Notes: generated by a model from the sequence alone, not told the origin. Counted from the stretch's first letter, positions 29,714 through 40,037 are shown. The stretch is 64,000 nt of DNA from Pseudomonas grandcourensis (GCF_039909015.1 NZ_CP150919.1:5556501-5620500), one strand, 5' to 3'. Translations and numbers: made by a program.

Positions 29714-31765
29714 ATGTCCGAGCCACGCAAGATCCTCGTCACCAGCGCCCTGCCCTATGCCAATGGTTCGATCCACCTTGGCCATATGCTGGAATACATC
29801 CAGACCGATATGTGGGTGCGCTTCCAGAAGCACCGCGGCAACCAATGCATCTATGTCTGTGCTGACGACGCCCACGGATCGGCGATCATGCTGCGCGCGG
29901 AAAAGGAAGGCATCACCCCGGAACAACTGATCGCCAACGTCCAGGCTGAACACAGCGCCGACTTTGCCGACTTTATGGTGGACTTCGACAATTTCCACTC
30001 CACTCACGCCGAAGAAAACCGCGAGCTGTCGAGCCAGATCTACCTGAAGCTGCGTGACGCCGGGCACATCGCCACGCGCTCGATCACCCAGTATTTCGAC
30101 CCGGAAAAGAAAATGTTCCTGGCCGACCGCTTCATCAAGGGCACCTGCCCGAAATGCGGCACTGAGGACCAGTACGGCGACAACTGCGAAAAATGCGGCG
30201 CGACCTACGCACCGACCGACCTGAAGGATCCGAAGTCTGCGATTTCCGGCGCCACCCCGGTGCTCAAGGATTCCCAGCACTTCTTCTTCAAGCTGCCAGA
30301 CTTCCAGCAAATGCTGCAAACCTGGACCCGCAGCGGCACCCTGCAGGACGCCGTGGCCAACAAGATCGCCGAATGGCTGGATGCCGGCCTGCAACAGTGG
30401 GACATCTCCCGCGATGCGCCGTATTTCGGTTTTGAAATCCCCGACGAGCCGGGCAAATACTTCTACGTGTGGCTGGATGCGCCGATCGGCTACATGGCCA
30501 GCTTCAAGAACCTGTGCAACCGCACGCTGGAGCTGGACTTCGACGCGTTCTGGGGCAAGGACTCCACCGCCGAGCTGTACCACTTCATCGGCAAGGACAT
30601 CGTCAACTTCCACGCCCTGTTCTGGCCAGCCATGCTCGAAGGCGCGGGCTACCGCAAGCCAACCGGGATCAACGTACACGGCTACCTGACCGTCAACGGC
30701 CAGAAGATGTCCAAGTCCCGCGGCACCTTCATCAAGGCCCGGACCTACCTGGATCACCTGTCGCCGGAATACCTGCGTTATTACTACGCGGCCAAGCTGG
30801 GCCGTGGCGTCGATGACCTCGACCTGAACCTCGAAGACTTCGTGCAGAAGGTCAACTCCGACCTGGTGGGCAAAGTCGTCAACATCGCCAGCCGTTGTGC
30901 CGGTTTCATCAACAAGGGCAATGCCGGCGTGATGGTCGACACCAACGCCGCGCCTGAACTGACCGAAGCCTTCCTGGCCGCCGCGCCAAGCATTGCCGAC
31001 GCCTATGAAGCCCGCGACTTCGCCCGCGCCATGCGCGAGATCATGGGCCTGGCCGACCGCGCCAACGCCTGGATCGCCGACAAGGCACCGTGGTCATTGA
31101 ACAAGCAGGAAGGCAAACAGGATGAAGTCCAGGCCATCTGCGCCACCGGCGTCAACCTGTTCCGTCAACTGGTGATCTTCCTCAAACCGGTGCTGCCACT
31201 GCTGGCCGCCGACGCCGAGGCGTTCCTCAACGTCGCGCCGCTGACCTGGAACGACCACACGACCTTGCTCAGCAATCACCAGCTGAACGAGTTTAAGCCG
31301 TTGATGACCCGTATCGACCCGGTCAAGGTGCAAGCCATGACCGACGCCTCGAAAGAAGACCTGACCGCCAGCCAGACCGACACCGGCGCAGCTGCACCGG
31401 CCGGCAACGGCGAACTGGCCAAGGATCCGCTGTCGCCGGAAATCGAGTTCGACACCTTCGCGGCAGTCGATTTGCGTGTCGCGCTGATCGTCAAGGCCGA
31501 ACACGTGGAAGGCGCCGACAAGCTGCTGCGCCTGACCCTGGACATCGGTGACGAGCAACGCAACGTGTTCTCCGGGATCAAGAGCGCTTATCCGGACCCG
31601 TCGAAGCTCGATGGTCGCCTGACCATGATGATCGCCAACCTCAAGCCACGGAAAATGAAGTTCGGCATCTCCGAAGGCATGGTGATGGCAGCCGGCCCTG
31701 GCGGTGAAGAGATCTACCTGCTCAGCCCTGACAGCGGCGCCAAGCCGGGCCAGCGCATCAAGTAA
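29714..31765 (+). CDS. metG: Methionyl-tRNA synthetase
   Basis: 683 aa, class I synthetase. HIGH-type motif GSIHLGHML (about 17-25), zinc knuckles CPKCG and [14 protein letters not shown] loop, and a C-terminal EMAP/tRNA-binding domain (about 580-683) giving dimerisation. Charges tRNA-Met in the cytoplasm. Terminated by a strong hairpin before the rnf operon. Confidence 0.99.
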   Translation: MSEPRKILVTSALPYANGSIHLGHMLEYIQTDMWVRFQKHRGNQCIYVCADDAHGSAIMLRAEKEGITPEQLIANVQAEHSADFADFMVDFDNFHSTHAEENRELSSQIYLKLRDAGHIATRSITQYFDPEKKMFLADRFIKGTCPKCGTEDQYGDNCEKCGATYAPTDLKDPKSAISGATPVLKDSQHFFFKLPDFQQMLQTWTRSGTLQDAVANKIAEWLDAGLQQWDISRDAPYFGFEIPDEPGKYFYVWLDAPIGYMASFKNLCNRTLELDFDAFWGKDSTAELYHFIGKDIVNFHALFWPAMLEGAGYRKPTGINVHGYLTVNGQKMSKSRGTFIKARTYLDHLSPEYLRYYYAAKLGRGVDDLDLNLEDFVQKVNSDLVGKVVNIASRCAGFINKGNAGVMVDTNAAPELTEAFLAAAPSIADAYEARDFARAMREIMGLADRANAWIADKAPWSLNKQEGKQDEVQAICATGVNLFRQLVIFLKPVLPLLAADAEAFLNVAPLTWNDHTTLLSNHQLNEFKPLMTRIDPVKVQAMTDASKEDLTASQTDTGAAAPAGNGELAKDPLSPEIEFDTFAAVDLRVALIVKAEHVEGADKLLRLTLDIGDEQRNVFSGIKSAYPDPSKLDGRLTMMIANLKPRKMKFGISEGMVMAAGPGGEEIYLLSPDSGAKPGQRIK

Positions 31766-31781
31766 GGTCTGCGGCAAATCG

Positions 31782-31818
31782 ATCCCACAGTCGTGCCTGG
31801 CGCGGCTGTGGGATTTTC
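31782..31818 (+). terminator. Terminator of metG
   Basis: ATCCCACAG (31782-31790) and CTGTGGGAT (31806-31814), then TTT. Confidence 0.82.
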
Positions 31819-31907
31819 ATGTCTGGCCCACCCTCCGTCCTTGCCGGATAATGCCTACTCTTTTTAGACAACTGCGCTAAAAAACCCTGTTCCTGCCGGC
31901 ACGAACA

Positions 31908-32477
31908 ATGACCGAAATCCTGCTTACGCTCATCAGCGCCGCCCTGATCAACAACATCGTGTTGCACTGGCCGTTGGCCGTCGATCCACTACTGGCCGGC
32001 AAGCGCCGTCAGGTCCATGCCTTGGGTATTGCGACGACCTGCCTGATACTGGTCGTGGGCATGCTCGGCTACGCGCTCTATCAATGGCTGCTGGTGCCAC
32101 TGCAATTGACGCCGTTGCGTCTGTTTGTGTTTCTGCCGTTGAGCGTGTTGCTGATCAGCCCGTTGCTGAAGTTGTTGGCCCGGGTGTTTTCGACACTGCC
32201 GTTCGAAGGCCTCTGGCCGTTGCTGCTGGGCAATGCCGGCGTGCTCGGTGTGGCCTTGCTCAACGCTCAGGAAGACAAGGGTTTCTTTCACGCCACAGCC
32301 TTGAGCCTCGGTGCAGGGCTGGGCTTCTGGCTGGTGTTGAGCCTGTTCACTGATTTGCGTGAACGCACGGCCGACAACGATGTTCCCCTGCCCTTTCGCG
32401 GCTTGCCGATCGACCTGATCGGCGCCGGCCTGATCGCAGTGGCTTTTCTCGGATTCAGCGGACTGATCAAAACATGA
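31908..32477 (+). CDS. rnfA: RnfA-like membrane subunit, cluster cysteines missing
   Basis: 189 aa, about six helices. The [12 protein letters not shown] start and [14 protein letters not shown] end match RnfA/NqrE proteins. Compared with E. coli RsxA, the first conserved cysteine (GLCPFMG, residue 26) is aspartate here (AVDPLLAG) and the second (TNCAVLGVALL) is alanine ([11 protein letters not shown], residue 110). In Rnf/NQR these cysteines bind an intramembrane 2Fe-2S cluster, so this copy should not. First gene of a five-gene overlapping operon; overlaps rnfB by 4 bp. Confidence 0.88.
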   Translation: MTEILLTLISAALINNIVLHWPLAVDPLLAGKRRQVHALGIATTCLILVVGMLGYALYQWLLVPLQLTPLRLFVFLPLSVLLISPLLKLLARVFSTLPFEGLWPLLLGNAGVLGVALLNAQEDKGFFHATALSLGAGLGFWLVLSLFTDLRERTADNDVPLPFRGLPIDLIGAGLIAVAFLGFSGLIKT

Positions 32478-33487
32478 GTCTGATTCAACTCATCGACGCA
32501 CTCTTGCCGCAAACCCAATGCGGCAAGTGCGGCCACCCCGGGTGTAAGCCGTACGCCGAAGGCATCGCCAATGGCGAGCCGATCAACAAGTGTCCGCCAG
32601 GCGGCAACGAAACCATCGCGGCCCTGGCCGAACTGCTGAAGGTGCCGGTGCTGGAACTGGACATCACTCGCGGCTCGGCACCTGCGCAGATCGCCTATAT
32701 CCGCGAGGCCGAGTGCATTGGTTGCACCAAGTGCATTCAGGCCTGCCCGGTCGATGCCATCGTCGGCGCGGCCAAACTGATGCACACGGTGATCATCGAT
32801 GAGTGCACCGGTTGCGACCTCTGCGTGGCACCCTGCCCGGTGGACTGCATCGAAATGCGCCCACTGCTGCCGAACTCGGTACTGCCCGTTGTCGGAGGCC
32901 TGGCCCTCACACCGCAGGCGCGGCAGGCCCGTACCCTCAAACGCGATCACGCACGGCGCCGCTTCGAACAGCGCAATGCCCGCTTGCAGCGTGAGGAGCA
33001 ACAGAAAATCGCCGAACGCCAGGCAAGGCAGCGAGCCGCGCTACCTGCCGAGGCGACAGCCGACCCGGTGCAGGCGGCCCTCGAACGCGTCCGTGCACAG
33101 AAAGCCGCCAATGCCGATGCCACGCTGAAAAAGGCCAAGATCGATGTGGCGATGAGTCGGGCGCAGTTGCACAAATCGCTGAAGGCTTTTGGGCATCCGC
33201 CGACCTTCGAGCAGCAATCGCAGTTGATCGTCCTGCAACAACAGTTCGAAGCCGCCGAACAAAGCCTGGCGCAACTGGAAAGCGTCGCACCATCGGCCCC
33301 TGCACCGACGGTCGCACCTGTGTCGTCAAATAATGCCGATCTGAAACGGGCCAAGATCCAGTTGGCCATGCGCCGCGCCGAACTCAAGAAGGCTCAGGCC
33401 AACGAAGCGACGGCGGAGCAAATCGAAGCCCTGGAGCGCGCACTCGGCGAAGCCGAACGCCTGGTGGACGTCCATGCCAGCCCTTGA
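32474..33487 (+). CDS. rnfB: RnfB-like polyferredoxin with long alanine-rich tail
   Basis: 337 aa, against about 190 in E. coli. No N-terminal membrane helix: it opens directly with [22 protein letters not shown]. Cysteines for the Fe-S domain (CGKCGHPGC...CPPGG) and for two 4Fe-4S clusters ([24 protein letters not shown]) are all present. From about residue 155 a charged tail follows, with two related blocks, [17 protein letters not shown] (about 218) and [17 protein letters not shown] (about 289), the style of repeat usually found at the C-terminus of RnfC. Overlaps rnfD by 14 bp, leaving no room for rnfC. Confidence 0.9.
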   Translation: MSLIQLIDALLPQTQCGKCGHPGCKPYAEGIANGEPINKCPPGGNETIAALAELLKVPVLELDITRGSAPAQIAYIREAECIGCTKCIQACPVDAIVGAAKLMHTVIIDECTGCDLCVAPCPVDCIEMRPLLPNSVLPVVGGLALTPQARQARTLKRDHARRRFEQRNARLQREEQQKIAERQARQRAALPAEATADPVQAALERVRAQKAANADATLKKAKIDVAMSRAQLHKSLKAFGHPPTFEQQSQLIVLQQQFEAAEQSLAQLESVAPSAPAPTVAPVSSNNADLKRAKIQLAMRRAELKKAQANEATAEQIEALERALGEAERLVDVHASP

Positions 33488-34460
33488 AGTGGTTGATGAT
33501 CGCCTGCAACAGGCGATGAAGCTGGTGCTGTTGGCCACGCTGCCGGGAATGCTGGCAGCGTTCTGGCTGTATGGCTGGGGCGTATTGATCAATCTCGTTC
33601 TGGCGGCCGCTGCTGCGTTGGCCGTCGAGGCCGCCGTCGTGCATTTGCGCAAGCGACCGCTGCGAGCAACCTTGAGTGACGGTAGCGCGCTGGTCAGTGC
33701 CACATTGCTGGCTCTTGCGCTGCCGCCTTATTGCCCATGGTGGCTGACCCTCAGTGCTGCCGCTTTTGCGATGGTGTTCGGCAAGCACTTGTACGGCGGT
33801 GTCGGTTCGAATCCCTTCAACCCGGCGATGCTCGGTTTTGCCCTGGTGCTGGTGACCTTTCCCCAACCAATGACCCTTTGGCCATCACCCCATGGCATGG
33901 ATCTGCTGAGCGGCTTGCAGCACGTTTTCGGCGTCGGCCACGCGCCGGATGCGTGGGTGCAGGCCACAGCACTGGACAGTCTGCGGATCAACAAAAGCCT
34001 GACCATGGATGAACTGTTTGCCGGCAACCCGACATTCGGCCACTTTGGCGGCCGGGGGGTGGAATGGCTGAACCTGGCCTTTGTGGCGGGCGGTGTGTTT
34101 CTCCTGCAACGAAGGGTGATCAGTTGGCATGCGCCGGTCGGCATGCTGGTCAGCCTGTTCATCATCAGCCTGCTGTGCTGGAACGGTTCGGGCTCCGACT
34201 CCCATGGCTCGCCGTTGTTTCATCTGCTGACCGGCGCGACCATGCTGGGCGCGTTCTTCATCATCACCGAACCGGTTTCCGGCCCCAGAAGCCCTGGCGC
34301 GCGGCTGCTGTTCGGCGTTGGCGTGGGGCTTCTGACTTATCTGATTCGTACCTGGGGCGGCTACCCGGACGGCATCGCCTTCGCCGTGCTATTGATGAAC
34401 CTGTGCGTGCCGGCGCTGGAGCGGTTCGTGGCGGCCAGGCAACAGCCGGAGGCGCCATGA
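33474..34460 (+). CDS. rnfD: RnfD membrane subunit (flavin-binding)
   Basis: 328 aa with eight or more helices. Family signatures [21 protein letters not shown] (about 102-122 region) and [21 protein letters not shown]; the GAT threonine matches the site of covalently bound FMN in RnfD/NqrB. Begins inside rnfB and overlaps rnfG by 4 bp. Part of the ion-coupled electron-transfer core. Confidence 0.92.
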   Translation: MPALEVVDDRLQQAMKLVLLATLPGMLAAFWLYGWGVLINLVLAAAAALAVEAAVVHLRKRPLRATLSDGSALVSATLLALALPPYCPWWLTLSAAAFAMVFGKHLYGGVGSNPFNPAMLGFALVLVTFPQPMTLWPSPHGMDLLSGLQHVFGVGHAPDAWVQATALDSLRINKSLTMDELFAGNPTFGHFGGRGVEWLNLAFVAGGVFLLQRRVISWHAPVGMLVSLFIISLLCWNGSGSDSHGSPLFHLLTGATMLGAFFIITEPVSGPRSPGARLLFGVGVGLLTYLIRTWGGYPDGIAFAVLLMNLCVPALERFVAARQQPEAP

Positions 34461-35068
34461 ACCGGACATCAAGCATCGCACTTGTGGTGCTTTTGGCCGC
34501 ACTGGGCCTTGGCGTGACCTACTTCGTGCAGTTCGGCAGCGCGCCGCGCATTGCGGCCGAACAGCGCCTGATCGACAGCCGTAACCTGCTGGACCTGATC
34601 GCGCCGGACAGCTACGACAACCAACCACTCGAACAGCCCATCAGAATCGAAACAACCGCGCTGACCAACAGCACCTTGCTGGGTGGCTATCTGGCGACCC
34701 GGGCCAATCAACCCGTCGCGGTGTTGCTGCGCAGTCAAACCCTTGGCTACGCCGGTGCCATCGACCTGTTGATCGCTGTCGACGCCAATGGCCGATTGCT
34801 GGGCGTCAAAACCCTCAAACAGTCGGAAACACCAGGGCTGGGGGCACGGATCGCCGACTGGCCCAATACCTGGCTCCAGGTTTTTTCCGGCAAGTCTCGA
34901 ACAGAACCCGGTGACAGCGGCTGGGCGCTGAAAAAGGATCAGGGACAGTTCGATCAGATCGCAGGCGCGACCATCACCTCAAGAGCGGTAATCAATGCCG
35001 TCCACGATGCCTTGCGCTACTTCGATGAACACCGGCAACAACTCCTCGGAATCCCTGCCCATGGATAA
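34457..35068 (+). CDS. rnfG: RnfG flavoprotein subunit
   Basis: 203 aa from the ATG at 34457. One N-terminal membrane helix (ALVVLLAALGLGVTYFV) and a periplasmic FMN domain; DQIAGATITSRAVINAV holds the threonine for covalent FMN (usual motif SGATxTS, here AGATITS). ETPGLGARI is the other family signature. Overlaps rnfE by 8 bp. Confidence 0.92.
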   Translation: MNRTSSIALVVLLAALGLGVTYFVQFGSAPRIAAEQRLIDSRNLLDLIAPDSYDNQPLEQPIRIETTALTNSTLLGGYLATRANQPVAVLLRSQTLGYAGAIDLLIAVDANGRLLGVKTLKQSETPGLGARIADWPNTWLQVFSGKSRTEPGDSGWALKKDQGQFDQIAGATITSRAVINAVHDALRYFDEHRQQLLGIPAHG

Positions 35069-35645
35069 CTCATCGACGATGCGCAACGCCTTGATGCTGA
35101 CGCCGCTGATCGGCGCCACCCATTCGCTGATGGCCGCACTTGGCCTGTGCCTGATGTTCATGGTGATAACCGAGTTGTTCAGTCTGGCCATGGGCGCCCT
35201 GCGATCCCGCCTGTTCCCGGCGACCCGCTTGCTGGCCAGCATCCTGTTGGCGGCCACGCTCACCAGTTGCGCGGAACTCATGGCACAGGCCTGGTCGCTG
35301 CAATGGCAGCAGCATCTGGGGATTTATGGCGCCTTGATCGCCTTGCAATGCGTCGTACTGGAACACACCGGGTTCTTTCAGAGCGATTGGCGCCTACGCC
35401 TGCGACTCAATGGCCTGTTTGCCACGCTGATGATCGCGCTGGGCCTGCTGCGCGAACTCATCGGCAACGGAACACTCGGAAACCATCTATCGTGGCTGTT
35501 CGGCGCAACACAAACTGACTGGCAAGGCTGGGTACTGATGGCTGACAGTGGCCTGCGCCTGGCCACATTGGTCCCTGGCGGGTTCATCCTGCTCGGGCTG
35601 CTGATCGCCACCTGGCAGGCCTGGCGCCCCACGCCCACACATTGA
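35061..35645 (+). CDS. rnfE: RnfE membrane subunit, one cluster cysteine missing
   Basis: 194 aa from the ATG at 35061; about six helices. Relatedness to RnfE/NqrD is seen in LGIYGALIALQCVVLEHTGFF, LREILIGNGTLG-type LRELIGNGTLG and LVPGGFILLGLL. The second conserved cysteine is kept (LQCVV) but the first, in the GLCPLLAV segment of E. coli RsxE, aligns with threonine (PLIGATHSL). Last rnf gene; nth starts 25 bp later, as in other gammaproteobacteria. Confidence 0.85.
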   Translation: MDNSSTMRNALMLTPLIGATHSLMAALGLCLMFMVITELFSLAMGALRSRLFPATRLLASILLAATLTSCAELMAQAWSLQWQQHLGIYGALIALQCVVLEHTGFFQSDWRLRLRLNGLFATLMIALGLLRELIGNGTLGNHLSWLFGATQTDWQGWVLMADSGLRLATLVPGGFILLGLLIATWQAWRPTPTH

Positions 35646-35670
35646 TTGCCTTCGAGGAAACGTACTGCCC

Positions 35671-36309
35671 ATGAATGCCGCAAAACGCCTGGAAATCTTC
35701 CGCAGACTGCACGAGGACAACCCGGAACCAAAGACCGAACTGGCGTACTCCTCACCGTTCGAATTGCTGATTGCCGTGATTCTCTCGGCGCAGTCCACCG
35801 ATGTCGGCGTCAACAAGGCCACGGCCAGGCTGTTCCCGGTCGCCAATACCCCGGCAGCGATCCATGCCCTGGGTGTCGAGGGGCTGTCGGAGTACATCAA
35901 GACCATCGGCTTGTACAACAGCAAAGCGAAAAACGTGATCGAAACCTGTCGCTTGCTGGTCGAGCGTCACGCCAGCGAGGTGCCACAAACCCGCGAAGAG
36001 CTGGAAGCATTGCCCGGCGTCGGCCGCAAGACCGCCAACGTGGTACTCAATACGGCATTCCGTCAACTGACCATGGCCGTCGACACGCATATTTTCAGGG
36101 TCAGCAACCGCACCGGCATAGCTCCCGGCAAGAATGTGGTGGAAGTCGAGAAAAAACTGATGAAATTCGTGCCCAGGGAGTACCTGCTCGACTCCCATCA
36201 CTGGCTGATCCTTCACGGCCGCTATGTTTGCCTGGCCCGCAAGCCCCGATGCGGGAGCTGCCGGATCGAGGACTTGTGCGAATACAAGCACAAAACCTCC
36301 GACGATTGA
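35671..36309 (+). CDS. nth: Endonuclease III
   Basis: 212 aa, full length. Helix-hairpin-helix LPGVGRKTANVVLNTAF with the catalytic lysine, the catalytic aspartate in AVDTHIFRVSNR, and a 4Fe-4S motif C-x6-C-x2-C-x5-C (CLARKPRCGSCRIEDLC). Removes oxidised pyrimidines in base-excision repair. Follows rnfE closely, a pairing conserved from E. coli onward. Confidence 0.98.
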   Translation: MNAAKRLEIFRRLHEDNPEPKTELAYSSPFELLIAVILSAQSTDVGVNKATARLFPVANTPAAIHALGVEGLSEYIKTIGLYNSKAKNVIETCRLLVERHASEVPQTREELEALPGVGRKTANVVLNTAFRQLTMAVDTHIFRVSNRTGIAPGKNVVEVEKKLMKFVPREYLLDSHHWLILHGRYVCLARKPRCGSCRIEDLCEYKHKTSDD

Positions 36310-36415
36310 GGCGCTATTAGGTTTATTGATTTGTCGATTGAAAAAATCTTTTTTACCCGCCGGGAGATTGTCGATATAAGGAGCGCCAAAGGCCTTCTTA
36401 GCCTGGAGCAACTAA

Positions 36416-36595
36416 ATGAGTACTGGCAAAGAGCAATTGGACGTAGAAGACGATTTCACCACCGCCGAAACCGATGACGCTGAGCCGGTGGTTGAAGTAG
36501 CGAAAACTAATCTGAGCAAACGCCGCACCATCGACAACCTGCTGGAGGAGCGCCGACTGCAAAAGCAATTGGCCGATTACGATTTTGATTTATGA
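36416..36595 (+). CDS. PA3496-family small acidic protein
   Basis: 59 aa, begins MSTGKEQLDVEDDF, acidic first half and a basic helical second half SKRRTIDNLLEERRLQKQL ending DYDFDL. No signal peptide or helix for the membrane. GGAG 9 bp before the ATG and a terminator right after support a real gene. I recall a homologue behind nth in P. aeruginosa (PA3496), described only as a putative envelope-integrity protein. Confidence 0.8.
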   Translation: MSTGKEQLDVEDDFTTAETDDAEPVVEVAKTNLSKRRTIDNLLEERRLQKQLADYDFDL

Positions 36596-36602
36596 CACCT
36601 GA

Positions 36603-36630
36603 AAGCCTCCAGAAACGGAGGCTTTTTTTT
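36603..36630 (+). terminator. Terminator after the small PA3496-like gene
   Basis: AAGCCTCC-AGAAAC-GGAGGCTT followed by eight or more T. Confidence 0.93.
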
Positions 36631-36675
36631 AAGTGCCATACTCCGGTAGGCGCCCCTTGTCGCGCCGTTACGTCA

Positions 36676-37302
36676 TCACACCAGACCATTGCGTTGTGCC
36701 AGCTCGATCAGATCGACCAGAGACCGCGCATTCAGTTTTAGCAACAGGCGGGTCTTGTAAGTACTGACTGTTTTATTGCTGAGAAACATCCCATCGGCAA
36801 TTTCTTTATTAGTCTTCCCTCGAGCCAACTGTTGCAGGACCATCATTTCCCGCCCCGACAATCGATCAACCATATCGGCCTCGCTGGCATTCCCCAAACT
36901 GCAACGCACGGTATGCAAGGCTTGATTAGGAAAGTAACTGTAGCCTGACAACACGGCCTTTATAGCGCTGAGCAACTCTGTGAGATCTTGTTGTTTGCAG
37001 ACATAACCGGCCGCACCGGATTGCATGCAACGCATCGAAAAATGTCCCGGCGCCTGGGAAGTCAAAATAAGCACTTTCATCGGCATTGAGGTCGACGACA
37101 AACGCGCGATGACTTCCAACCCGTCCAGCTTCGGAATCCCGATATCCAGAATGACAATGTCCGGCATAAGTTCACGGGCTAGTTGCAGTGCGTCCACACC
37201 ATTATCGGTTTCTGCAATAACTTCGTAGCCATGACGTTCCATTAGCATACGTACCGCAAGACGAATGACGGGGTGATCATCCACGATCAGCACTTTATTC
37301 AT
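36676..37302 (-). CDS. Response regulator, FimZ/BvgA/EvgA type
   Basis: 208 aa from the ATG at 37302. Receiver with DD near residue 8, phospho-Asp in DIVILDIGIPKLDGLEV and Lys near KQQDL (the usual lysine position is KQ); LuxR-type HTH at the C-terminus (LSGREMMVLQQLARGKTNKEIADGMFLSNKTVSTYKTRLL). Such regulators pair with BvgS-type hybrid kinases; none is adjacent, although the end of one lies at the right edge of the window. Convergent with the PA3496-type gene. Confidence 0.88.
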   Translation of the reverse strand: MNKVLIVDDHPVIRLAVRMLMERHGYEVIAETDNGVDALQLARELMPDIVILDIGIPKLDGLEVIARLSSTSMPMKVLILTSQAPGHFSMRCMQSGAAGYVCKQQDLTELLSAIKAVLSGYSYFPNQALHTVRCSLGNASEADMVDRLSGREMMVLQQLARGKTNKEIADGMFLSNKTVSTYKTRLLLKLNARSLVDLIELAQRNGLV

Positions 37303-37847
37303 GGGCAAGTCCAATTTTCGCTGTTCGAATTTTTAGAGCCCGCACAATAGCCTAGTCGTTTCACCCATGGCATGTCGCCCCTCCCGGCCACCCGCACCAA
37401 GAGACATACCCTACAAACAACACGGATTCCTCCTACAAAAATCCCTCGAACAGAATGAATTGAAAACTGTATCAGCGTCAGTGTGTCGCACTTTCCAGCA
37501 GCCACCCCTGTCGATTTACGACCAGAGTTTTCCGAGAGCCAGCTTGATCGGTCGCGTCCAGCCAAGCACTAGCCTCTACCTCTCAGTTAAAACGTAACTG
37601 TTATTTACGCACTCAACACTCATACCAGAAATATCACACACCAAGCATCCAATTACTCTTACAGCAAATAATATTTTTTGAGCAATCATTAAATCACGCC
37701 AAAAATCAAAGAAACTGAAGAGCAATAGAACAAACAAATAAAAACCTATCAAAAACCAACAAGCAATAAAAGCCTCTACAATAACCACCAAATCAAACCA
37801 ACCTCATAAATCACTCGAGAACAGACAACCCGGCATGAGTACAGAAT
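37303..37847. other. 545-bp AT-rich gap
   Basis: The second half (about 37560-37850) is clearly richer in A and T than its surroundings, with many AAATCA/CAAATAA runs. A hydrophobic 71-codon frame on the minus strand (37576-37791) has no ribosome site and looks fortuitous. No hairpin terminator or repeat was recognised. It should hold promoters for the divergent response regulator and membrane-protein gene. Confidence 0.5.
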
Positions 37848-38546
37848 ATGATAAAAAAACGAATCACCAACCCAATGACAATTATCGCGATATTCGCAGC
37901 GCTCTCTGAAACTTCGGCAGCCGTCTCTCTACCCTTCCTTGACCAGGAAGAAAGAGAACTCTACGTCTGGTTCCTGATCAGTTTTCCGTTCTATCTGCTT
38001 TTACTATTTTTCGCGACACTCAACTTCAACTATAAATCACTTTATGCGCCTTCCGATTTTGAAAAGGGCAAGCACTTCATGAAGGTCATGGATGATGTTG
38101 GGCGGTCGGAAAAAAAAGCGTGCGCAAAGCCGTCTGAAAACTCCGCTCTGGATACGTCTACCAATGACTGGCAGTCAGCTCGCACGCCCTGTGGCGCACA
38201 GGACCCGCCAACCGGGATCGGTCTGCAAACCACTGTCTCCGTTCAGCATCACCTTCAGTTACCGGAACCGGTAAAAGACCTGTACATCGTTGATGTACGC
38301 TGGATGTGCAAAGAGGTCGAGTTTGGAGCGCTGCTGGAGAAAATCCGGAGGCAACGGGAAAAGACGGCGTACGTGATTCTGTTTGTCACTTGTGCCGTTT
38401 CGGAGAAATTACTGAAAGCCAGTGCGCTTGAACATTCAAAACTGGCCAGCAAGCGCAGTGCTGCCTTTTATGTAGCCTACAATCCGGACTCGCACAGGTT
38501 GTCGGTCATTGATCAGGTCGGGCAACCGGCAAACAACAACCCATAG
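37848..38546 (+). CDS. Unrecognised two-helix membrane protein
   Basis: 232 aa. Two hydrophobic stretches (about 10-30 and 41-62: WFLISFPFYLLLLFFATLNF), then NYKSLYAPSDFEKGKHF and a long soluble part with no known catalytic motif. The LYAPSDF phrase after a second helix is one I associate with uncharacterised bacterial membrane proteins. Start is uncertain: ATG at 37848 or 37875, neither with a clear ribosome site; a nearby ATG at 37835 opens only 24 codons. Lower GC than flanking genes suggests transfer. Divergent from the response regulator. Confidence 0.6.
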   Translation: MIKKRITNPMTIIAIFAALSETSAAVSLPFLDQEERELYVWFLISFPFYLLLLFFATLNFNYKSLYAPSDFEKGKHFMKVMDDVGRSEKKACAKPSENSALDTSTNDWQSARTPCGAQDPPTGIGLQTTVSVQHHLQLPEPVKDLYIVDVRWMCKEVEFGALLEKIRRQREKTAYVILFVTCAVSEKLLKASALEHSKLASKRSAAFYVAYNPDSHRLSVIDQVGQPANNNP

Positions 38547-38638
38547 GACAGGCTATTGGAAGGATAAAAACAGGAAATCATCAGCGGGAACGAAAACACC
38601 CGAGAACGCAGTCACTGGCGTCACACCCCGGTTTCAGG

Positions 38639-38669
38639 TACCTGACCCCGTCGAGGACGAGGTCAGGTA
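38639..38669. terminator. Hairpin between membrane-protein gene and argG
   Basis: TACCTGACC (38639-38647) pairs with GGTCAGGTA (38661-38669). No T tract; placed between converging genes. Confidence 0.55.
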
Positions 38670-38690
38670 TCCATCACGATTTCAAAGGTC

Positions 38691-39908
38691 TCAGAACAGC
38701 TTCCGGCCTTTGTTCGCCGCAATGCGCATGCGCAGGGCGTTGAGCTTGATGAAGCCCGCTGCATCCGCCTGGTTGTACGCGCCGCCATCTTCTTCGAAGG
38801 TAGCGATGTTGGCGTCGAACAGCGAGTCGTCGGACTTGCGACCGGTGACGATCACGTTGCCCTTGTACAGCTTCAGGCGCACAACGCCGTTCACGTGGGC
38901 CTGGGACGCGTCGATCATCTGTTGCAGCATCAGACGCTCAGGGCTCCACCAGTAGCCGGTGTAGATCAGGCTGGCGTACTTGGGCATCAACTCGTCTTTG
39001 AGGTGAGCCACTTCGCGGTCCAGGGTGATCGATTCGATCGCACGGTGGGCGCGCAGCATGATGGTGCCGCCAGGAGTTTCGTAGCAGCCACGGGACTTCA
39101 TGCCCACGTAACGGTTTTCGACGATGTCGAGACGGCCGATACCGTGCTCACCACCGATACGGTTCAGGGTCGCCAGCACGGTGGCAGGAGTCATTTCGAC
39201 GCCGTCCAGCGCGACGATGTCGCCGTTGCGGTAAGTCAGTTCCAGGTACTGCGGCTTGTCTGGAGCGTTCTCCGGGGAGACGGTCCATTTCCACATGTCT
39301 TCTTCGTGCTCGGTCCAGGTGTCTTCCAGCACGCCGCCTTCATAGGAGATGTGCAGCAGGTTGGCATCCATGGAGTACGGGGACTTCTTCTTGCCGTGGC
39401 GCTCGATCGGAATCCCGTGCTTATCGGCGTAATCCATCAGCTTTTCACGGGACAGCAGGTCCCACTCGCGCCAAGGGGCGATCACTTTCACACCTGGCTT
39501 CAAGGCGTACGCACCGAGTTCGAAACGAACCTGGTCGTTACCCTTGCCGGTGGCGCCATGGGAAATGGCGTCTGCACCGGTTTCGTTGGCAATTTCGATC
39601 AGGCGCTTGGCGATCAGCGGACGAGCGATGGAAGTACCCAACAGGTACTCGCCTTCGTAAACGGTATTGGCGCGGAACATCGGGAAAACGAAATCGCGCA
39701 CGAACTCTTCGCGCAAGTCGTCGATGTAGATCTCTTTGACGCCCATGGCCTGAGCCTTGGCGCGAGCAGGTTCGACCTCTTCGCCCTGACCCAGGTCAGC
39801 GGTGAAGGTCACCACTTCACAGTTATAAGTATCCTGCAGCCACTTGAGGATCACCGAAGTGTCCAGGCCGCCGGAATACGCCAGAACGACCTTGTTTACG
39901 TCCGCCAT
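38691..39908 (-). CDS. argG: Argininosuccinate synthase
   Basis: 405 aa. N-terminal ATP pyrophosphatase loop [17 protein letters not shown] and the citrulline/aspartate site segments ([30 protein letters not shown]). Joins citrulline and aspartate with ATP in arginine synthesis. Terminal enzyme partner argF lies about 8 kb away in this window. The 130 bp upstream separates it from motY on the same strand. Confidence 0.98.
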   Translation of the reverse strand: MADVNKVVLAYSGGLDTSVILKWLQDTYNCEVVTFTADLGQGEEVEPARAKAQAMGVKEIYIDDLREEFVRDFVFPMFRANTVYEGEYLLGTSIARPLIAKRLIEIANETGADAISHGATGKGNDQVRFELGAYALKPGVKVIAPWREWDLLSREKLMDYADKHGIPIERHGKKKSPYSMDANLLHISYEGGVLEDTWTEHEEDMWKWTVSPENAPDKPQYLELTYRNGDIVALDGVEMTPATVLATLNRIGGEHGIGRLDIVENRYVGMKSRGCYETPGGTIMLRAHRAIESITLDREVAHLKDELMPKYASLIYTGYWWSPERLMLQQMIDASQAHVNGVVRLKLYKGNVIVTGRKSDDSLFDANIATFEEDGGAYNQADAAGFIKLNALRMRIAANKGRKLF

Positions 39909-40037
39909 GCCATCACTCCACGGGGTTCTACGGAAAGCCGGGAAGTCTACCGCTCATACAGAATAATTTACAGTGGCGCGACAGCTTATGACGACGAAGC
40001 GACAGATTATGTCGAGAGGGCGACGATGACCAAATAG

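Noticed and set aside
29528..30757. Upstream extension of the apbC frame through metG
   Set aside because: Antisense to metG; ApbC family length and the ATG at 29527 fit without it.
37576..37791. Hydrophobic 71-codon frame in the AT-rich gap
   Set aside because: AT-rich DNA gives Phe/Leu/Ile codons by chance; no ribosome site and no recognisable family.
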